Assembly: GCA_029227815.1 (NCBI GenBank)
Contig: CP118523.1
Coordinates: forward strand, 3,720,001 to 3,784,000
Direction: 5' to 3'
Length of the DNA: 64,000 bases
DNA from: Clostridiaceae bacterium M8S5
GTDB taxonomy: Bacteria > Bacillota > Clostridia > Tissierellales > MCWD3
The number at the start of each line of letters is the position of its first letter. Position 1 is the first letter of the stretch. The notes below the pieces were generated by a model. That model did not search any database. It saw only the letters and a program-made list of their open reading frames with translations, and was not told the DNA's origin. A program made the position numbers and the translations under genes. Shown here piece after piece: positions 17,972-27,518 of this stretch.

Positions 17972-18493
17972 ATGAGTAAAAACCCTATAGTAACTATAAC
18001 AATGGAAAATGGTGATATAATAAAAGCAGAATTATATCCACACATAGCACCAAATACTGTGAATAACTTTATATCACTAATCAATCATAATTTCTATGAC
18101 GGTATTATATTTCACAGAGTTATAAAGAACTTTATGATTCAAGGTGGTTGCCCAGATGGCACTGGTATGGGTGGCCCTGGATATGGTATAAAAGGAGAAT
18201 TCACAAACAACGGATTTACTAACAATCTAAAGCACGAAAAAGGTGTATTATCAATGGCTAGAACAAACGATCCTAATTCAGCTGGTTCTCAATTCTTCAT
18301 AATGCATAAAAATTCTCCACATCTTGATAAAAGCTATGCTTCTTTTGGTAGAGTTATTGAGGGTTTAGATGTTGTTGATGCTATTGCAGAGTCTGAGACT
18401 GATTATTCTGATAAACCTTTAGAAGATAAGAAAATGAAGAAAATGGAAGTAGAACTTTTTGACTACGAGGCTGTAGAACCTACTTTGGTTTAG
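17972..18493 (+). CDS. Peptidyl-prolyl cis-trans isomerase, cyclophilin type
   Basis: A 173-residue single-domain cytosolic cyclophilin without signal peptide. Active-site and substrate-pocket stretches are all present: 'FHRVIKNFMIQGGCPDGTGMGGPGYGIKGEF', 'GVLSMARTNDPNSAGSQFFI' and 'LDKSYASFGRVIEGLDVVD'. It accelerates proline isomerisation in protein folding. AAAAGGAG lies nine bases before the ATG. Probably co-transcribed with rsmF. Confidence 0.95.
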   Translation: MSKNPIVTITMENGDIIKAELYPHIAPNTVNNFISLINHNFYDGIIFHRVIKNFMIQGGCPDGTGMGGPGYGIKGEFTNNGFTNNLKHEKGVLSMARTNDPNSAGSQFFIMHKNSPHLDKSYASFGRVIEGLDVVDAIAESETDYSDKPLEDKKMKKMEVELFDYEAVEPTLV

Positions 18494-18707
18494 ATAATTG
18501 AAACAAAAACTATTAAAAAACATCATTCATCTACAGCTTTTAAGCTAAAATAACTATGTTTAAATGGTGTATTTTAATGCCTAATAATGCAACCTCAGCT
18601 TCAAGCAACCAAAATGATTCATAGCACTATTACTTCAACTTCTAATAGTAATGATAGTTGATAATAGTTGCAGTTAATTGTATAATTTTTGTGATTTTAT
18701 GTAAGAA

Positions 18708-18740
18708 AGGGCTATACACTAATTTTTAGTGAGTAGCCCT
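18708..18740 (-). terminator. Hairpin terminator after the flavoprotein gene
   Basis: AGGGCTAnnCACTAA pairs with TTAGTGnnTAGCCCT around a short A/T loop, followed on the minus strand by TTTCTT. The rest of the 257-base gap 18494-18751 shows no gene. Confidence 0.65.
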
Positions 18741-18751
18741 CATTATCTTAC

Positions 18752-19468
18752 TTATCTATTGTTGATATTGCTGTTGTACACATCTATTGGTATTAATTCT
18801 TTATCTAATTCTATTTGAATAGCATCAGTTATGATACCTTTACTTGCTATATCTCTTCCAGCTTGCCTTAACAATCTTTTATAATTTTCAATTATTGGCT
18901 TTAACTGCTCATTGCTTCCCATCGATAATAGTGGCCCTTGCCCTCTAAATATCTTAGCTACAACCTCAGTGCTCATATTTCTAGCCATTCTGTCCATCAT
19001 AAACTCAATTGCTTGAAATTGACTCTGTTCTGCAAACCCTCCATTACATATAACTACAATTCTTGGGGCTTGTTTTCCTCCATGTTTCTCTTTAAATGAA
19101 TCAAGATGTTTACTTTCATTGTTTTCATCTTTCTCAATAAAATATGATCCATATGCTATACACCTATCTAGAAAAACTTTTAACATACCAGATACATTAT
19201 CAAAATAAAGAGGAGTTGCTAGTATGAGAATATCCATATCTTGAAAGTATGAAATAGCTTCATTCATATCATCATTAATTATACATTCATTTTTATTTAC
19301 ATACCAACAGTGTAAACATCCTTTACAATGATTGATGTTCTTTTCTGATAAAGTATAGTTTACAACCTCTGCACCTTGCTCCATAGCTCCTTTTAAAACT
19401 TCATTAAGCATTATGTGAGTAGTACTCTTTTTACCTTTAGGACTTCCATTGTATGCAACAATTTTCAT
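18752..19468 (-). CDS. Iron-sulfur flavoprotein / NADPH-dependent FMN reductase family
   Basis: A 238-residue flavodoxin-like protein. It has 'MKIVAYNGSPKGKKSTTHIMLNEVLKG' (FMN phosphate loop), the compact cysteine motif 'CKGCLHCWYVNKNEC' of iron-sulfur flavoproteins (about residues 50-64), and 'ILATPLYFDNVSGMLKVFLDRC'. It likely handles low-potential electron transfer or reduction of quinones or xenobiotics in an anaerobe. ATG at 19468 lies eight bases after AGGAGG; the ATG two codons earlier is too close. The AraC-type regulator lies 58 bases upstream on the same strand and may control it. Confidence 0.85.
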   Translation of the reverse strand: MKIVAYNGSPKGKKSTTHIMLNEVLKGAMEQGAEVVNYTLSEKNINHCKGCLHCWYVNKNECIINDDMNEAISYFQDMDILILATPLYFDNVSGMLKVFLDRCIAYGSYFIEKDENNESKHLDSFKEKHGGKQAPRIVVICNGGFAEQSQFQAIEFMMDRMARNMSTEVVAKIFRGQGPLLSMGSNEQLKPIIENYKRLLRQAGRDIASKGIITDAIQIELDKELIPIDVYNSNINNR

Positions 19469-19526
19469 AGTCATAACCTCCTTTAATTATCTCTTTAAAG
19501 TATACGCCATGACTTAAAATTTTTCT

Positions 19527-20387
19527 TTACATATTTTGCGGTATATCTTTTATAGGTAAATAAATATTAGATATTTTATTTTCTTTATAGAATTCATCAT
19601 ATTTTTGAATAAATGCTATATCAGATTCTTCTATTTCTATTTTGGATATATTTAACCATCTATACAAATCTTTCACTACAATATCTCCTATATGTAGTAA
19701 ATCTCCTGAATATTTGAATTTTGCATATAGTTTTTTTGGTATTTTATATGTTTCCCATTTTGTTTTTTCTGTATCAAACATCAAATCAACACCCAAAAAT
19801 GTGTGTATAAATTTGTTACTACCTTTTCCACCTTTGAAATAAATAGCAAAAGCATCGAATTTTTGCTCTTTTAAACCGCTAGTAAATTTTTGGGCTCTCT
19901 CATTAACTTTCTGCTGAATATCTTTATCCGTTAAATCAACATCAATATAAAACCCTGTCAATGAAATTTCTTTTTCTATAAAAGTAAAATCGATAACTAT
20001 ATCACTATTGAAGTTTTTCATAGTTCTCACCAATATATTTGGTACAGGAATTACACTTAACTGATTCTTTGTTTTTCTTACTTCTATCGGAGCTAATCCA
20101 TATTGCGTTTTAAAAGCTCTAGCAAATGATGCTTGTGATGTAAATAATAATTTATAAGTAATATCAACAATTTTATCATTTGTTTCTAAAATATACTCAA
20201 GCGCTCTATTTAGTCTGCGTTGTTTAATATATTTGCTTAATGAACATCCTATTACAGCTGTAAATATCCTATGAAAATAGTATTTTGACATATAAAATCT
20301 TTTTGATAGTTTATTGAGATTTATCTCTTCTTCTAGATTGTTCTCTATATATTCTACCGTTTTATTAATTAAATCTATATAATCCAT
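19527..20387 (-). CDS. AraC-family regulator with GyrI-like effector domain
   Basis: A 286-residue transcription factor. The N-terminal 100 residues are two AraC helix-turn-helix units ('EINLNKLSKRFYMSKYYFHRIFTAVIG', 'IVDITYKLLFTSQASFARAFKTQYGLAP'), followed by a C-terminal GyrI-like small-molecule-binding domain (about 115-286). This plan is that of Rob/SoxS-like regulators that sense drugs or metabolites. It sits upstream of the flavoprotein gene and downstream of the ABC exporter operon, so it could regulate either. AGAGGT precedes the ATG. Confidence 0.85.
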   Translation of the reverse strand: MDYIDLINKTVEYIENNLEEEINLNKLSKRFYMSKYYFHRIFTAVIGCSLSKYIKQRRLNRALEYILETNDKIVDITYKLLFTSQASFARAFKTQYGLAPIEVRKTKNQLSVIPVPNILVRTMKNFNSDIVIDFTFIEKEISLTGFYIDVDLTDKDIQQKVNERAQKFTSGLKEQKFDAFAIYFKGGKGSNKFIHTFLGVDLMFDTEKTKWETYKIPKKLYAKFKYSGDLLHIGDIVVKDLYRWLNISKIEIEESDIAFIQKYDEFYKENKISNIYLPIKDIPQNM

Positions 20388-20587
20388 TAAATATATACCT
20401 CTTTCATCACTTAATATTCTAAAATTCTATATCTCTTCTTTGCGGCTTGATGAATCTAATATAATTTTTATTTTCTATTATTATCTATTTCTTTACTTTT
20501 TAGTTATGCTTTTTTAAACGATATGATACGATTTTTAGTTGACATAATTAAATTTTATACTAAAATTTTAGTTCAAGGTTTTCTTGT

Positions 20588-20632
20588 AAAAAAAGAGCCG
20601 TGCACTAAATTGTTAGTGCAACAGCCTCTTTA
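20588..20632 (-). terminator. Terminator of the ABC exporter operon
   Basis: Minus strand: AAAGAGGC...GCACTAA, 3-base loop, TTAGTGC...GCTCTTTTTTT, an approximately 14-bp interrupted stem with seven Ts, nine bases after the stop codon of the second exporter gene. Confidence 0.85.
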
Positions 20633-20640
20633 GTATAACC

Positions 20641-22467
20641 TTATTTACTAAGCATCTTTATTCCTTCTTCATCTTTAAATTGATTAGTATAAAGTCTATA
20701 GTAATAACCTTTCTTTTTAATCAACTGGCTATGATTGCCTTCTTCTGTTACTTTTCCATTTCTGATTACTAATATTCTGTCTGCCGACCTTATTGTCGAA
20801 AGTCTATGTGCTATTATAAAACTTGTTCTTCCTTCTAAGACTTTATCAACTGCATCTTGAATTATTTTTTCTTTTTCTGTGTCTATTGAAGATGTTGCTT
20901 CATCTAGTACAAATATGCTTGGATTAGCTAATACTGCTCTTGCAAATGATATCAGCTGTTTTTCTCCTGTTGATAATCTACTTCCACTCTCTCCTACTTC
21001 TGAGTCGTAGCCTTTTTCCATCTTCATGATGAATTCATGTGCATTTACTAGTTTTGCTGCTTTTATTATCTCTATCTCGCTTGCATCTAGCTTAGCATAT
21101 CTGATATTGTCCATTATACTTCCACTGAATAAGTGTGGCGTTTGAAGAACATATCCTAAGTTACTTTGTAACCACAAAAGAGGTCTTTTCGTGTAGTCTA
21201 CTTCATCTATTAATATCCTACCTTTTGTAGGCTCATAGAATCTACATGCTAGATTCACTATTGTACTCTTACCTGAACCTGTTTCTCCTACAAGTGCTAT
21301 TGTCTCTCCTGCTTTTATCTCTAGATTAAAGTCTTCTAATACCTTTTCTCCACCTTTGTATGCAAATGTTACATTTTCAAATTTTATATTACCCTTTATT
21401 TCTGGCCATTGGCTTTTATTTGAATCAAACATTTCTCCGTATTTCTTGATTATCTCTTCACTGTCCTCTATATCTATCTGTGTATCAAGCATTGAGAGTA
21501 TACGTTCTACTGAAGCCTGTGCTGATTGCATTTCTGCAAATACATTTGCTAAGTTTCTAACTGGTTCAAAGAATAATACTGTATATGATATAAATGCTAC
21601 TATTGTTCCATATTCAATTGCTCCAGACATTATACTTTCTCCACCAAACCAAAGTACTAGTGCTGTTCCTATATTACCTAAAATAATCGCTGTAGGCATG
21701 TATAATGATGAGAATATAGCTGCTCTTACTGATGACTTTTTCATCTTTGCTGTTATTTCTCTATATTCGTTAAAGTTTCTTTCCTCTGTTACTAGTGTCT
21801 TCGTGGTCTTTGCTCCCATTATACCTTCGTTAACCGCACCTGTTATTCTTGAATTTATTTTTCTTACATTTCGATAGCTCTTAAGTATCTTGTCTTGAAA
21901 ATACACGCTTACTATAAGCAGTATTGGTAATACTGATAATGCTATTAATGCAAGCTTTAAGTTTACATAAATCATTACAAATATTATCAGGGTCATCATG
22001 CTTAATCCCCATACCATATCTACTATACTCCAAGCAATTACATCACTTAACTTTTGTATGTCTGATGTCATCCTTGCCATTATCCATCCAACGGCAGTCT
22101 TGTCATAGTATGAAAATGATAGTTTTTGTAGCTTTTCAAAGCCACTCTTTCTAATCCTATAAGCTACTCCTGTCTCTATTTTACCTGCTGAAAATATGAA
22201 CACGTATACATTTAGAACTTGCAATAATATTACTACTGCATATATGATTGCAAATTTACCTATACCATCAAGTGTTCTCTCTTTTATGAAATTATCTATT
22301 ACATATTTGGTCATCAATGGAAGTGCTGCATCAATCGCCGCTACTAATAGCATCATAATAATAAGTATTACGACGTACTTTTTATATGGCTTTACGAATT
22401 TTGATAATTTCTTCCATGACTTCAAATTGAGCTTACTATTATAATCCTGTTCTTTAAAAGCACCCAT
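20641..22467 (-). CDS. Heterodimeric ABC exporter subunit B (catalytic Walker B)
   Basis: A 608-residue half-transporter: six-helix membrane domain (about 35-320) and C-terminal ATPase domain. Walker A 'VGETGSGKST', Walker B 'IFVLDEATSSID' with the catalytic glutamate, and H-loop 'IAHRLSTI' are intact, but the signature is the deviant 'LSTGEKQL'. Its partner at 22482 has the reverse: normal signature 'LSGGQKQR' and aspartate in place of the glutamate. That is the pattern of BmrCD/TM287-288-type asymmetric exporters with one consensus and one degenerate ATP site. Probably drug or lipid export. 14 bases separate the two genes. Confidence 0.9.
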   Translation of the reverse strand: MGAFKEQDYNSKLNLKSWKKLSKFVKPYKKYVVILIIMMLLVAAIDAALPLMTKYVIDNFIKERTLDGIGKFAIIYAVVILLQVLNVYVFIFSAGKIETGVAYRIRKSGFEKLQKLSFSYYDKTAVGWIMARMTSDIQKLSDVIAWSIVDMVWGLSMMTLIIFVMIYVNLKLALIALSVLPILLIVSVYFQDKILKSYRNVRKINSRITGAVNEGIMGAKTTKTLVTEERNFNEYREITAKMKKSSVRAAIFSSLYMPTAIILGNIGTALVLWFGGESIMSGAIEYGTIVAFISYTVLFFEPVRNLANVFAEMQSAQASVERILSMLDTQIDIEDSEEIIKKYGEMFDSNKSQWPEIKGNIKFENVTFAYKGGEKVLEDFNLEIKAGETIALVGETGSGKSTIVNLACRFYEPTKGRILIDEVDYTKRPLLWLQSNLGYVLQTPHLFSGSIMDNIRYAKLDASEIEIIKAAKLVNAHEFIMKMEKGYDSEVGESGSRLSTGEKQLISFARAVLANPSIFVLDEATSSIDTEKEKIIQDAVDKVLEGRTSFIIAHRLSTIRSADRILVIRNGKVTEEGNHSQLIKKKGYYYRLYTNQFKDEEGIKMLSK

Positions 22468-22481
22468 CTAAATCACCTGCC

Positions 22482-24278
22482 TTATACTATTTTGTTTATA
22501 TCTTCTTCTATTGAGTTTTGTATATTCCATATTCTTTTGTATAATCCTTGTTGCTCTAATAACTGCTTATGAGTCCCCATTTGCGTTATTTTACCTTTTT
22601 CTAATACTATAATCTTATCTGCTTGAGAAACAGTAGTAATTCTATGAGATATTATAAATGTTGTTACATCTTTGCTTCTATTTCTCAGAGATGCTCTTAT
22701 AGCTGCATCTGTCTCTGTGTCAACTGCACTAAGTGAATCGTCAAATATCAATACTGGACAATCATTTATAATAGTTCTAGCTATCGCCACACGCTGTTTT
22801 TGTCCTCCAGATAATGTTACCCCTTGTTCTCCAACAGCCGTGTCATAACCATTGTCAAAATCTTTTATTACATCATGTATTGACGCTATCGAAGCTGCAT
22901 TATATATCTCTTGATCTTCTACGTCTCCTCTAGCAATTCCTATATTATCTTTTATTGTCTTAGAGAACAAGAATGGTTCTTGTAATACTATTCCTACGTT
23001 TCTTCTCAACCATTTTTTATTAAAATCCTTTATATCTATCCCATCAATTTTTATTGAGCCTTTATCATAATCATAAAGTCTAATTAGCAAATGGATTAAT
23101 GATGACTTTCCTGAACCTGTAGGTCCTAGTATTGCAACTGTTTCTCCTTTTTTAGCATCAAATGTTACTCCATTTAATATTGGATTTTCACTATTATATG
23201 CGAAATGTACGTTCTCAAATTCAATATTTCCTTCTATTTGTGGCTTTAATCCTTCATTTGTTTCTTCAGCTGATACATCTAGTATCTCATTTATTCTATC
23301 TATAGCTACAAAGGATTTACCCATATCAGTTAATATACGTCCCATTTGTCTTACTGGCCATAACAATCTATTCTCATATGTTGTAAATGCAACAACTGTT
23401 CCTAGTGTTACTTCTCCTTTAACTGCAAATACACATCCCATTATAAGAACTAAACCAACTTGTATCATACAGAATAAATCTGATAACGACCAAAAACTTG
23501 CCATCAGTTGTATAAGCCTTTCTACAAGCCTTCTATACTCTTCATTTTTTGCTTCAAATTTTTCAATCTCATGATTTTGCCTTCCAAAAGCTCTTACAAC
23601 TCTAACTCCTGTAAGATTCTCTTGTAGAGTTGTTGATAATCTACCATCTGCCTCATCACACAACTTAAATCTGCTCTTTATTTTACCAAAGAATACAAAT
23701 GAAAATATAAATATTACTGGCACCAATGATACCGCTATTAATGCTAGCTTTGTATTTATACTAAACATAATCCATCCACATATTAATACCATAAAAAGTC
23801 CTCTGCCTATCTCGACGAATTGTACTGCAAAAAACCTTCTAATGGTTTCTACATCTGATGTACATCTTTGGATTAGATCACCCGTTTCTGCTTTTACATG
23901 GTAATCATAAGGTAAGTTCTGAAGATGATTGTATAATCTTTCTCTCATATCTTTTGCTATAGATTCTGATGCCTCTGCCGACAACTTGCCTTTTAAAAAT
24001 AAGAATATTCCTCTTATTACTGTTATTGAAACTATTAATATACTACAAATCCACAGTTTTTCTCTAAGTCCTTCTCTTCCACCTACTAAATCAATGCTTT
24101 TTAAAATAAAATTTGAAGCTTCTATAGGTTCTGTTCCCAATATTCCGTCAATTGTAATCTTTATAATTAAAGGTATTAACAATGCTAATAAAGTTTCTAT
24201 GCCTATACTCAATATAGCAAACGTGTACTTTAATATATTGCCTTTTAATGTTACTGCCAATGATTTTAGTCTATTCAT
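22482..24278 (-). CDS. Heterodimeric ABC exporter subunit A (degenerate Walker B)
   Basis: A 598-residue half-transporter with six predicted helices then an ATPase domain: Walker A 'LGPTGSGKSS', signature 'LSGGQKQRVAIARTI', Walker B 'VLIFDDSLSAVD' in which aspartate replaces the catalytic glutamate, and H-loop 'ISHRITTV'. It pairs with the downstream subunit to give one active and one degenerate ATP site. ATG at 24278, nine bases after GGGGG. The upstream 460 bases hold a promoter, a 41-codon ORF, two terminators, a second promoter-like element and an 18-codon ORF. Confidence 0.9.
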   Translation of the reverse strand: MNRLKSLAVTLKGNILKYTFAILSIGIETLLALLIPLIIKITIDGILGTEPIEASNFILKSIDLVGGREGLREKLWICSILIVSITVIRGIFLFLKGKLSAEASESIAKDMRERLYNHLQNLPYDYHVKAETGDLIQRCTSDVETIRRFFAVQFVEIGRGLFMVLICGWIMFSINTKLALIAVSLVPVIFIFSFVFFGKIKSRFKLCDEADGRLSTTLQENLTGVRVVRAFGRQNHEIEKFEAKNEEYRRLVERLIQLMASFWSLSDLFCMIQVGLVLIMGCVFAVKGEVTLGTVVAFTTYENRLLWPVRQMGRILTDMGKSFVAIDRINEILDVSAEETNEGLKPQIEGNIEFENVHFAYNSENPILNGVTFDAKKGETVAILGPTGSGKSSLIHLLIRLYDYDKGSIKIDGIDIKDFNKKWLRRNVGIVLQEPFLFSKTIKDNIGIARGDVEDQEIYNAASIASIHDVIKDFDNGYDTAVGEQGVTLSGGQKQRVAIARTIINDCPVLIFDDSLSAVDTETDAAIRASLRNRSKDVTTFIISHRITTVSQADKIIVLEKGKITQMGTHKQLLEQQGLYKRIWNIQNSIEEDINKIV

Positions 24279-24321
24279 TATTATCTGCCCCCTTTTGTTT
24301 CCATTTTGTATAACTTTCTTG

Positions 24322-24378
24322 TCAAGTATCTAATGTAGTGAACTCTCTCCATAATCTCAAAATTCTCTTTCTTGCCAT
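24322..24378 (-). CDS. 18-codon ORF in the exporter leader (possibly a frameshifted small gene)
   Basis: ATG with a perfect AAGGAGG seven bases upstream reads 'MARKRILRLWREFTTLDT' and stops. In another frame the same DNA reads 'KKENFEIMERVHYIRYLTRK' and continues to a TAA two bases before the exporter ATG, which looks more protein-like and would be reached if one base were restored just after the ATG. So this is either a short leader peptide or a small upstream gene broken by a one-base change. Confidence 0.45.
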   Translation of the reverse strand: MARKRILRLWREFTTLDT

Positions 24379-24426
24379 TTTTATTCCTCCTTAATTTTTA
24401 TATATAAACTCATAACAGACCATGAG

Positions 24427-24432
24427 ATTATA
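24427..24432 (-). promoter_or_regulatory. Extended -10 promoter element proximal to the exporter
   Basis: Minus strand TGGTATAAT (TG-N-TATAAT) lies downstream of the two leader terminators, followed at once by the inverted repeat CTCAT-N8-ATGAG (24409-24426). A proximal promoter with an operator is possible; no good -35 is visible. Confidence 0.4.
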
Positions 24433-24473
24433 CCACAACATGAATATTTTGCACTAAATTAGCTTTTAATGGT

Positions 24474-24500
24474 AAAAAAAAATAGGTTATTATAACCTAT
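24474..24500 (-). terminator. Leader terminator 2 upstream of the ABC exporter
   Basis: Minus strand ATAGGTTA-TAA-TAACCTAT, a perfect 8-bp stem, followed by eight or nine Ts. It lies about 200 bases before the exporter ATG and about 80 bases after the 41-codon ORF. Its arms share the sequence ATAGGT with terminator 1, so the two could pair in alternative ways. Confidence 0.75.
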
Positions 24501-24515
24501 GATTAAGTCTATATA

Positions 24516-24543
24516 AATTAAAAAATCATAGGTACAACCTATG
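24516..24543 (-). terminator. Leader terminator 1 upstream of the ABC exporter
   Basis: Minus strand CATAGGT-TGT-ACCTATG followed by ATTTTTTAATTT: a 7-bp perfect stem with a T run, 36 bases after the stop of the 41-codon ORF. Confidence 0.7.
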
Positions 24544-24579
24544 ACTATTTTATACTATCAACTATGTACAAATGTTTCC

Positions 24580-24705
24580 CTAATAGACATTGGTCGTGAC
24601 TTTATATTTTATTTTTGCATTATTATTAAAGGCTAACATCACCATGTTAACTTGCCCTATACTGCTATTTTTATCAAAGCTTAATATTACATTGCCAGTT
24701 CTCAT
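24580..24705 (-). CDS. 41-residue ORF preceding the exporter (small protein or leader peptide)
   Basis: ATG with AAGGAGG eight bases upstream and a consensus promoter 40-70 bases further up. The product begins 'MRTGNVILSFDKNSSIGQ' and ends in 'KYKVTTNVY'; it is mildly amphipathic with no signal or cysteine. Two terminators follow before the exporter genes. In Bacillus subtilis the related exporter bmrCD is controlled by a leader ORF (bmrB) through ribosome-mediated attenuation, and this arrangement is similar. Alternatively it is an independent small gene with its own double terminator. Confidence 0.6.
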   Translation of the reverse strand: MRTGNVILSFDKNSSIGQVNMVMLAFNNNAKIKYKVTTNVY

Positions 24706-24745
24706 TTCCACGACCTCCTTCTTTCTAATTTTTTAACACTATATT

Positions 24746-24774
24746 AGTATACACTATTTTAATATTATATTCAA
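24746..24774 (-). promoter_or_regulatory. Sigma-A-type promoter of the exporter leader
   Basis: TTGAAT, 17-base spacer, TATACT on the minus strand, with the first ribosome binding site about 25 bases downstream of the -10. Confidence 0.7.
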
Positions 24775-24947
24775 CATATTTTATGAATTATTACGAAAAT
24801 ATGTTCTAGTTTTTTGTAGGATATAAATATTTATTTTATTTACCCCCTTTCACCACCATACTCAACGGATTCGTAGTATAACTATTCATTATCTTGTTGG
24901 CGACTTTCACCATTTAAATGATATTCATGTTAGGCACACATAAATAA

Positions 24948-24971
24948 GGAGACTGCCATTTGGCAGTCTCC
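24948..24971 (-). terminator. Strong hairpin after the 127-residue gene
   Basis: Perfect 10-bp stem GGAGACTGCC / GGCAGTCTCC with a 4-base loop, seven bases after the stop at 24978. The T run is weak (TTATTT). Confidence 0.65.
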
Positions 24972-24977
24972 ACATAA

Positions 24978-25361
24978 TTAATAACGAACATCCTGTCTAA
25001 ATATAATTACTAACAATAAGAACCAAAGAAGCAAACTAGCTCCATCAAAAAATTGACCTTCTACTTCCGCTTCAGCATTTGAATCGTTTATATTAATCAA
25101 ATTCTTAACATAGTTTATCTTTCTTTTAGAAAAGTCATCTACAAAGCCGTCCATTTGCGCTAGTTTATCCAAGTTTTTCGCATGAAGTTTTTTGTTTTCT
25201 GTAGATACTTTTCTTTGAATTCTTCTGATCTCTCTTATCAAATATCTATCTGATCTTTTCTCGTATTTTTTCATGAATTTTTTATATTCTTCCATGTCTT
25301 TATCTGTTAATATGGCACTACTCAAAACTAAATTCATATTATTATTATACTTTCTGGGCAT
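24978..25361 (-). CDS. Hypothetical charged protein with C-terminal hydrophobic tail
   Basis: A 127-residue protein: a lysine/arginine/glutamate-rich, likely helical and coiled body (about 20-90, 'YKKFMKKYEKRSDRYLIREIRRIQRK') and a single hydrophobic segment at the very end, 'GASLLLWFLLLVIIF', suggesting a tail-anchored membrane protein. ATG after GGGAGG. It lies 65 bases downstream of fbp and may be read through from it. No family recognised. Confidence 0.6.
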   Translation of the reverse strand: MPRKYNNNMNLVLSSAILTDKDMEEYKKFMKKYEKRSDRYLIREIRRIQRKVSTENKKLHAKNLDKLAQMDGFVDDFSKRKINYVKNLININDSNAEAEVEGQFFDGASLLLWFLLLVIIFRQDVRY

Positions 25362-25426
25362 ATCATCTGCCTCCCGTATTTAGCTTTTTTCATAATATAA
25401 TATTCAAAAATAATACAACCTGTGAA

Positions 25427-27400
25427 TTATCTCTCTTTTAAAATACCATTTCTATATGCCACTAATAACATTTTTAATCTCTCAATCTTTGACATAATTT
25501 CTTTACCCTCGTCTGTATTGGCTATATATTTCCTATTTATTTTCTCTAAAACTTTTAGCGTAGAAACAATATCCTTCTCTTCATTTACAGCTTTATCTGT
25601 TGACTCAAAAGGTTCATGAGATGCTAACCTAAGACCGTATGAATTATATATCAATGTATATCCAGCTATTCCTGTCATAGGTTGATACGCTCTAGAAAAT
25701 CCACCATCTATGACTAGTAATTTCCCTCCTGCCTTTATTGGGCTTTCTCCTTGCTTTGTTTTTACTGGTACATGCCCATTTATTATATGTGAATCTTTTG
25801 TATCTAAATCAAATTCTCTTAATATTTTTTTACATACCTCTTCGTCATCTCTTAAATGAAAATATGGATTCTTAACCTCTATATGCGTTTTTTTGTCATC
25901 TATAAAATATCTTTCAAATGTAGTCATTTTATCTTTTCCAAAAAGTGGTGAACTATCTCCACACCATAAATACCACATTATATCTGCTCCATACTGCTCT
26001 TCGTCAATATTTGCTTTATCAAAGTATGCTTTTCTTATTAGTTTATCCCATATATCCAGTAACTCTTTTCCACTATAGTGTAGCTTTCCTACTTTAACTT
26101 TTTTAAATTCTCCACTATCATCTAAAGGTATACATCCATGATATAGTAAATTTGAATTCATCTTTAAATACATACTTCCATGAGAATATAAAAACCTTAT
26201 ATGCTTTTGTAGTTTTTCACTGTTACGGAAATATAGCTCCAATCTATCCATAAGATCTTCTTCTTCTCTTGATAATCTGTATGGGTCTTGTGGGTCTATT
26301 GTAGGGAAGTTGTCATCATTTAACTTATACTGTTTTCCTTCTAAAACAATTGTAGTTTCTTTATAATCTATTTTATCTAATAGTAACCTATGCTCCATAT
26401 TATATTGCGGGCTTCTTTTTATTATCTGCCCTTCTAATTTAAATTGAATTATTGATATTGCTTTATGCATTGCAGCAATCATTTTAAGGTCTCTTTCTCC
26501 ATAATGCATTTGTATTGGAAACTTGGTTTTGAATTTATTACATGGGTCATTCTTATAAAAATGCATAGCAAAAGTTGCAAGAGGTAAGAGGTTTATCCCG
26601 TAGCCTTCTTCTATTGTAGCCAGATTTGCATATCTTGTTGATATCCTTATAACATTAGCTATACATGCTTTTGAACCACTTGCAGCTCCCATCCATAATA
26701 TATCATGGTTTCCCCATTGTATATCAACGCTATGATGACTACAAAGCTCGTCTAATATGAAATGTGCACCCGGTCCTCTATCATATATGTCTCCTAAAAT
26801 GTGCAATCTATCAATCGCTAGTCTTTGAATAAGCTTACAGATTGCTATTATAAACTCATCCGCACTATCTATATCTATTATAGTATTTATTATTTCATTA
26901 AAATAATTGTGTTTATTTAACATATCTCTATCTTCATGTAGTAGCTCTTCTATTATATAGGCAAATTGTTTTGGTAGTGCTTTTCTTACTTTTGATCGAG
27001 AATATTTTGAAGATACTACTCTACATATTTGTATAAGTCTATACAAAGTTTCGCTATACCAATTCTTTATATCTGTGTTTGTTTTTTTCTCTATCTCTAG
27101 CTTTTGTTCTGGATAATAAAGCAATATTGCTAACGATCTTTTTTGCTCTATTGTTAACTTTTGGAATATATCATCAATTTTTAGTTTAAGTACTCCTGAT
27201 GCATTCCTGAGCACATGAGTAAACGCTTCATACTCTCCATGTAAATCCGTTAGAAAATGCTCTGTTCCCTTTGGCAGATTTAAAATTGCTTGCAAATTTA
27301 TAATCTCTGCACTGACATCTCTAATCGATGGGTACTGTTTGGATAGTAGCTTTAGATAATCAATGTTTTCTTCTATGTTATATGTAGCTATCTCTTTCAC
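25427..27400 (-). CDS. fbp: Class III fructose-1,6-bisphosphatase
   Basis: A 657-residue enzyme of gluconeogenesis, the large Firmicute-type (class III) fructose bisphosphatase with a metallophosphoesterase core. Landmarks are '[17 protein letters not shown]', '[20 protein letters not shown]', '[18 protein letters not shown]' and '[21 protein letters not shown]'. The GTG at 27400 is chosen because the family starts shortly before '...[11 protein letters not shown]' and AAGGGGG lies nine bases upstream; an ATG at 27424 and a TTG at 27454 are in frame. Usual length is about 650-670 residues. Confidence 0.93.
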   Translation of the reverse strand: MKEIATYNIEENIDYLKLLSKQYPSIRDVSAEIINLQAILNLPKGTEHFLTDLHGEYEAFTHVLRNASGVLKLKIDDIFQKLTIEQKRSLAILLYYPEQKLEIEKKTNTDIKNWYSETLYRLIQICRVVSSKYSRSKVRKALPKQFAYIIEELLHEDRDMLNKHNYFNEIINTIIDIDSADEFIIAICKLIQRLAIDRLHILGDIYDRGPGAHFILDELCSHHSVDIQWGNHDILWMGAASGSKACIANVIRISTRYANLATIEEGYGINLLPLATFAMHFYKNDPCNKFKTKFPIQMHYGERDLKMIAAMHKAISIIQFKLEGQIIKRSPQYNMEHRLLLDKIDYKETTIVLEGKQYKLNDDNFPTIDPQDPYRLSREEEDLMDRLELYFRNSEKLQKHIRFLYSHGSMYLKMNSNLLYHGCIPLDDSGEFKKVKVGKLHYSGKELLDIWDKLIRKAYFDKANIDEEQYGADIMWYLWCGDSSPLFGKDKMTTFERYFIDDKKTHIEVKNPYFHLRDDEEVCKKILREFDLDTKDSHIINGHVPVKTKQGESPIKAGGKLLVIDGGFSRAYQPMTGIAGYTLIYNSYGLRLASHEPFESTDKAVNEEKDIVSTLKVLEKINRKYIANTDEGKEIMSKIERLKMLLVAYRNGILKER

Positions 27401-27518
27401 AGAATCATGCCCCCTTCTTCTCATTATATTAACACTACATTGTTTCTTTATCAATATATTATTTTACAATATTTTGGTTACTTTATTAATGAGGGGGTTC
27501 ATTTCCCCCTCTTAAAAT

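Noticed and set aside
21356..24333. Plus-strand ORFs of 76-173 codons opposite the ABC exporter genes
   Set aside because: Antisense shadows; hydrophobic composition only mirrors the membrane helices on the other strand.
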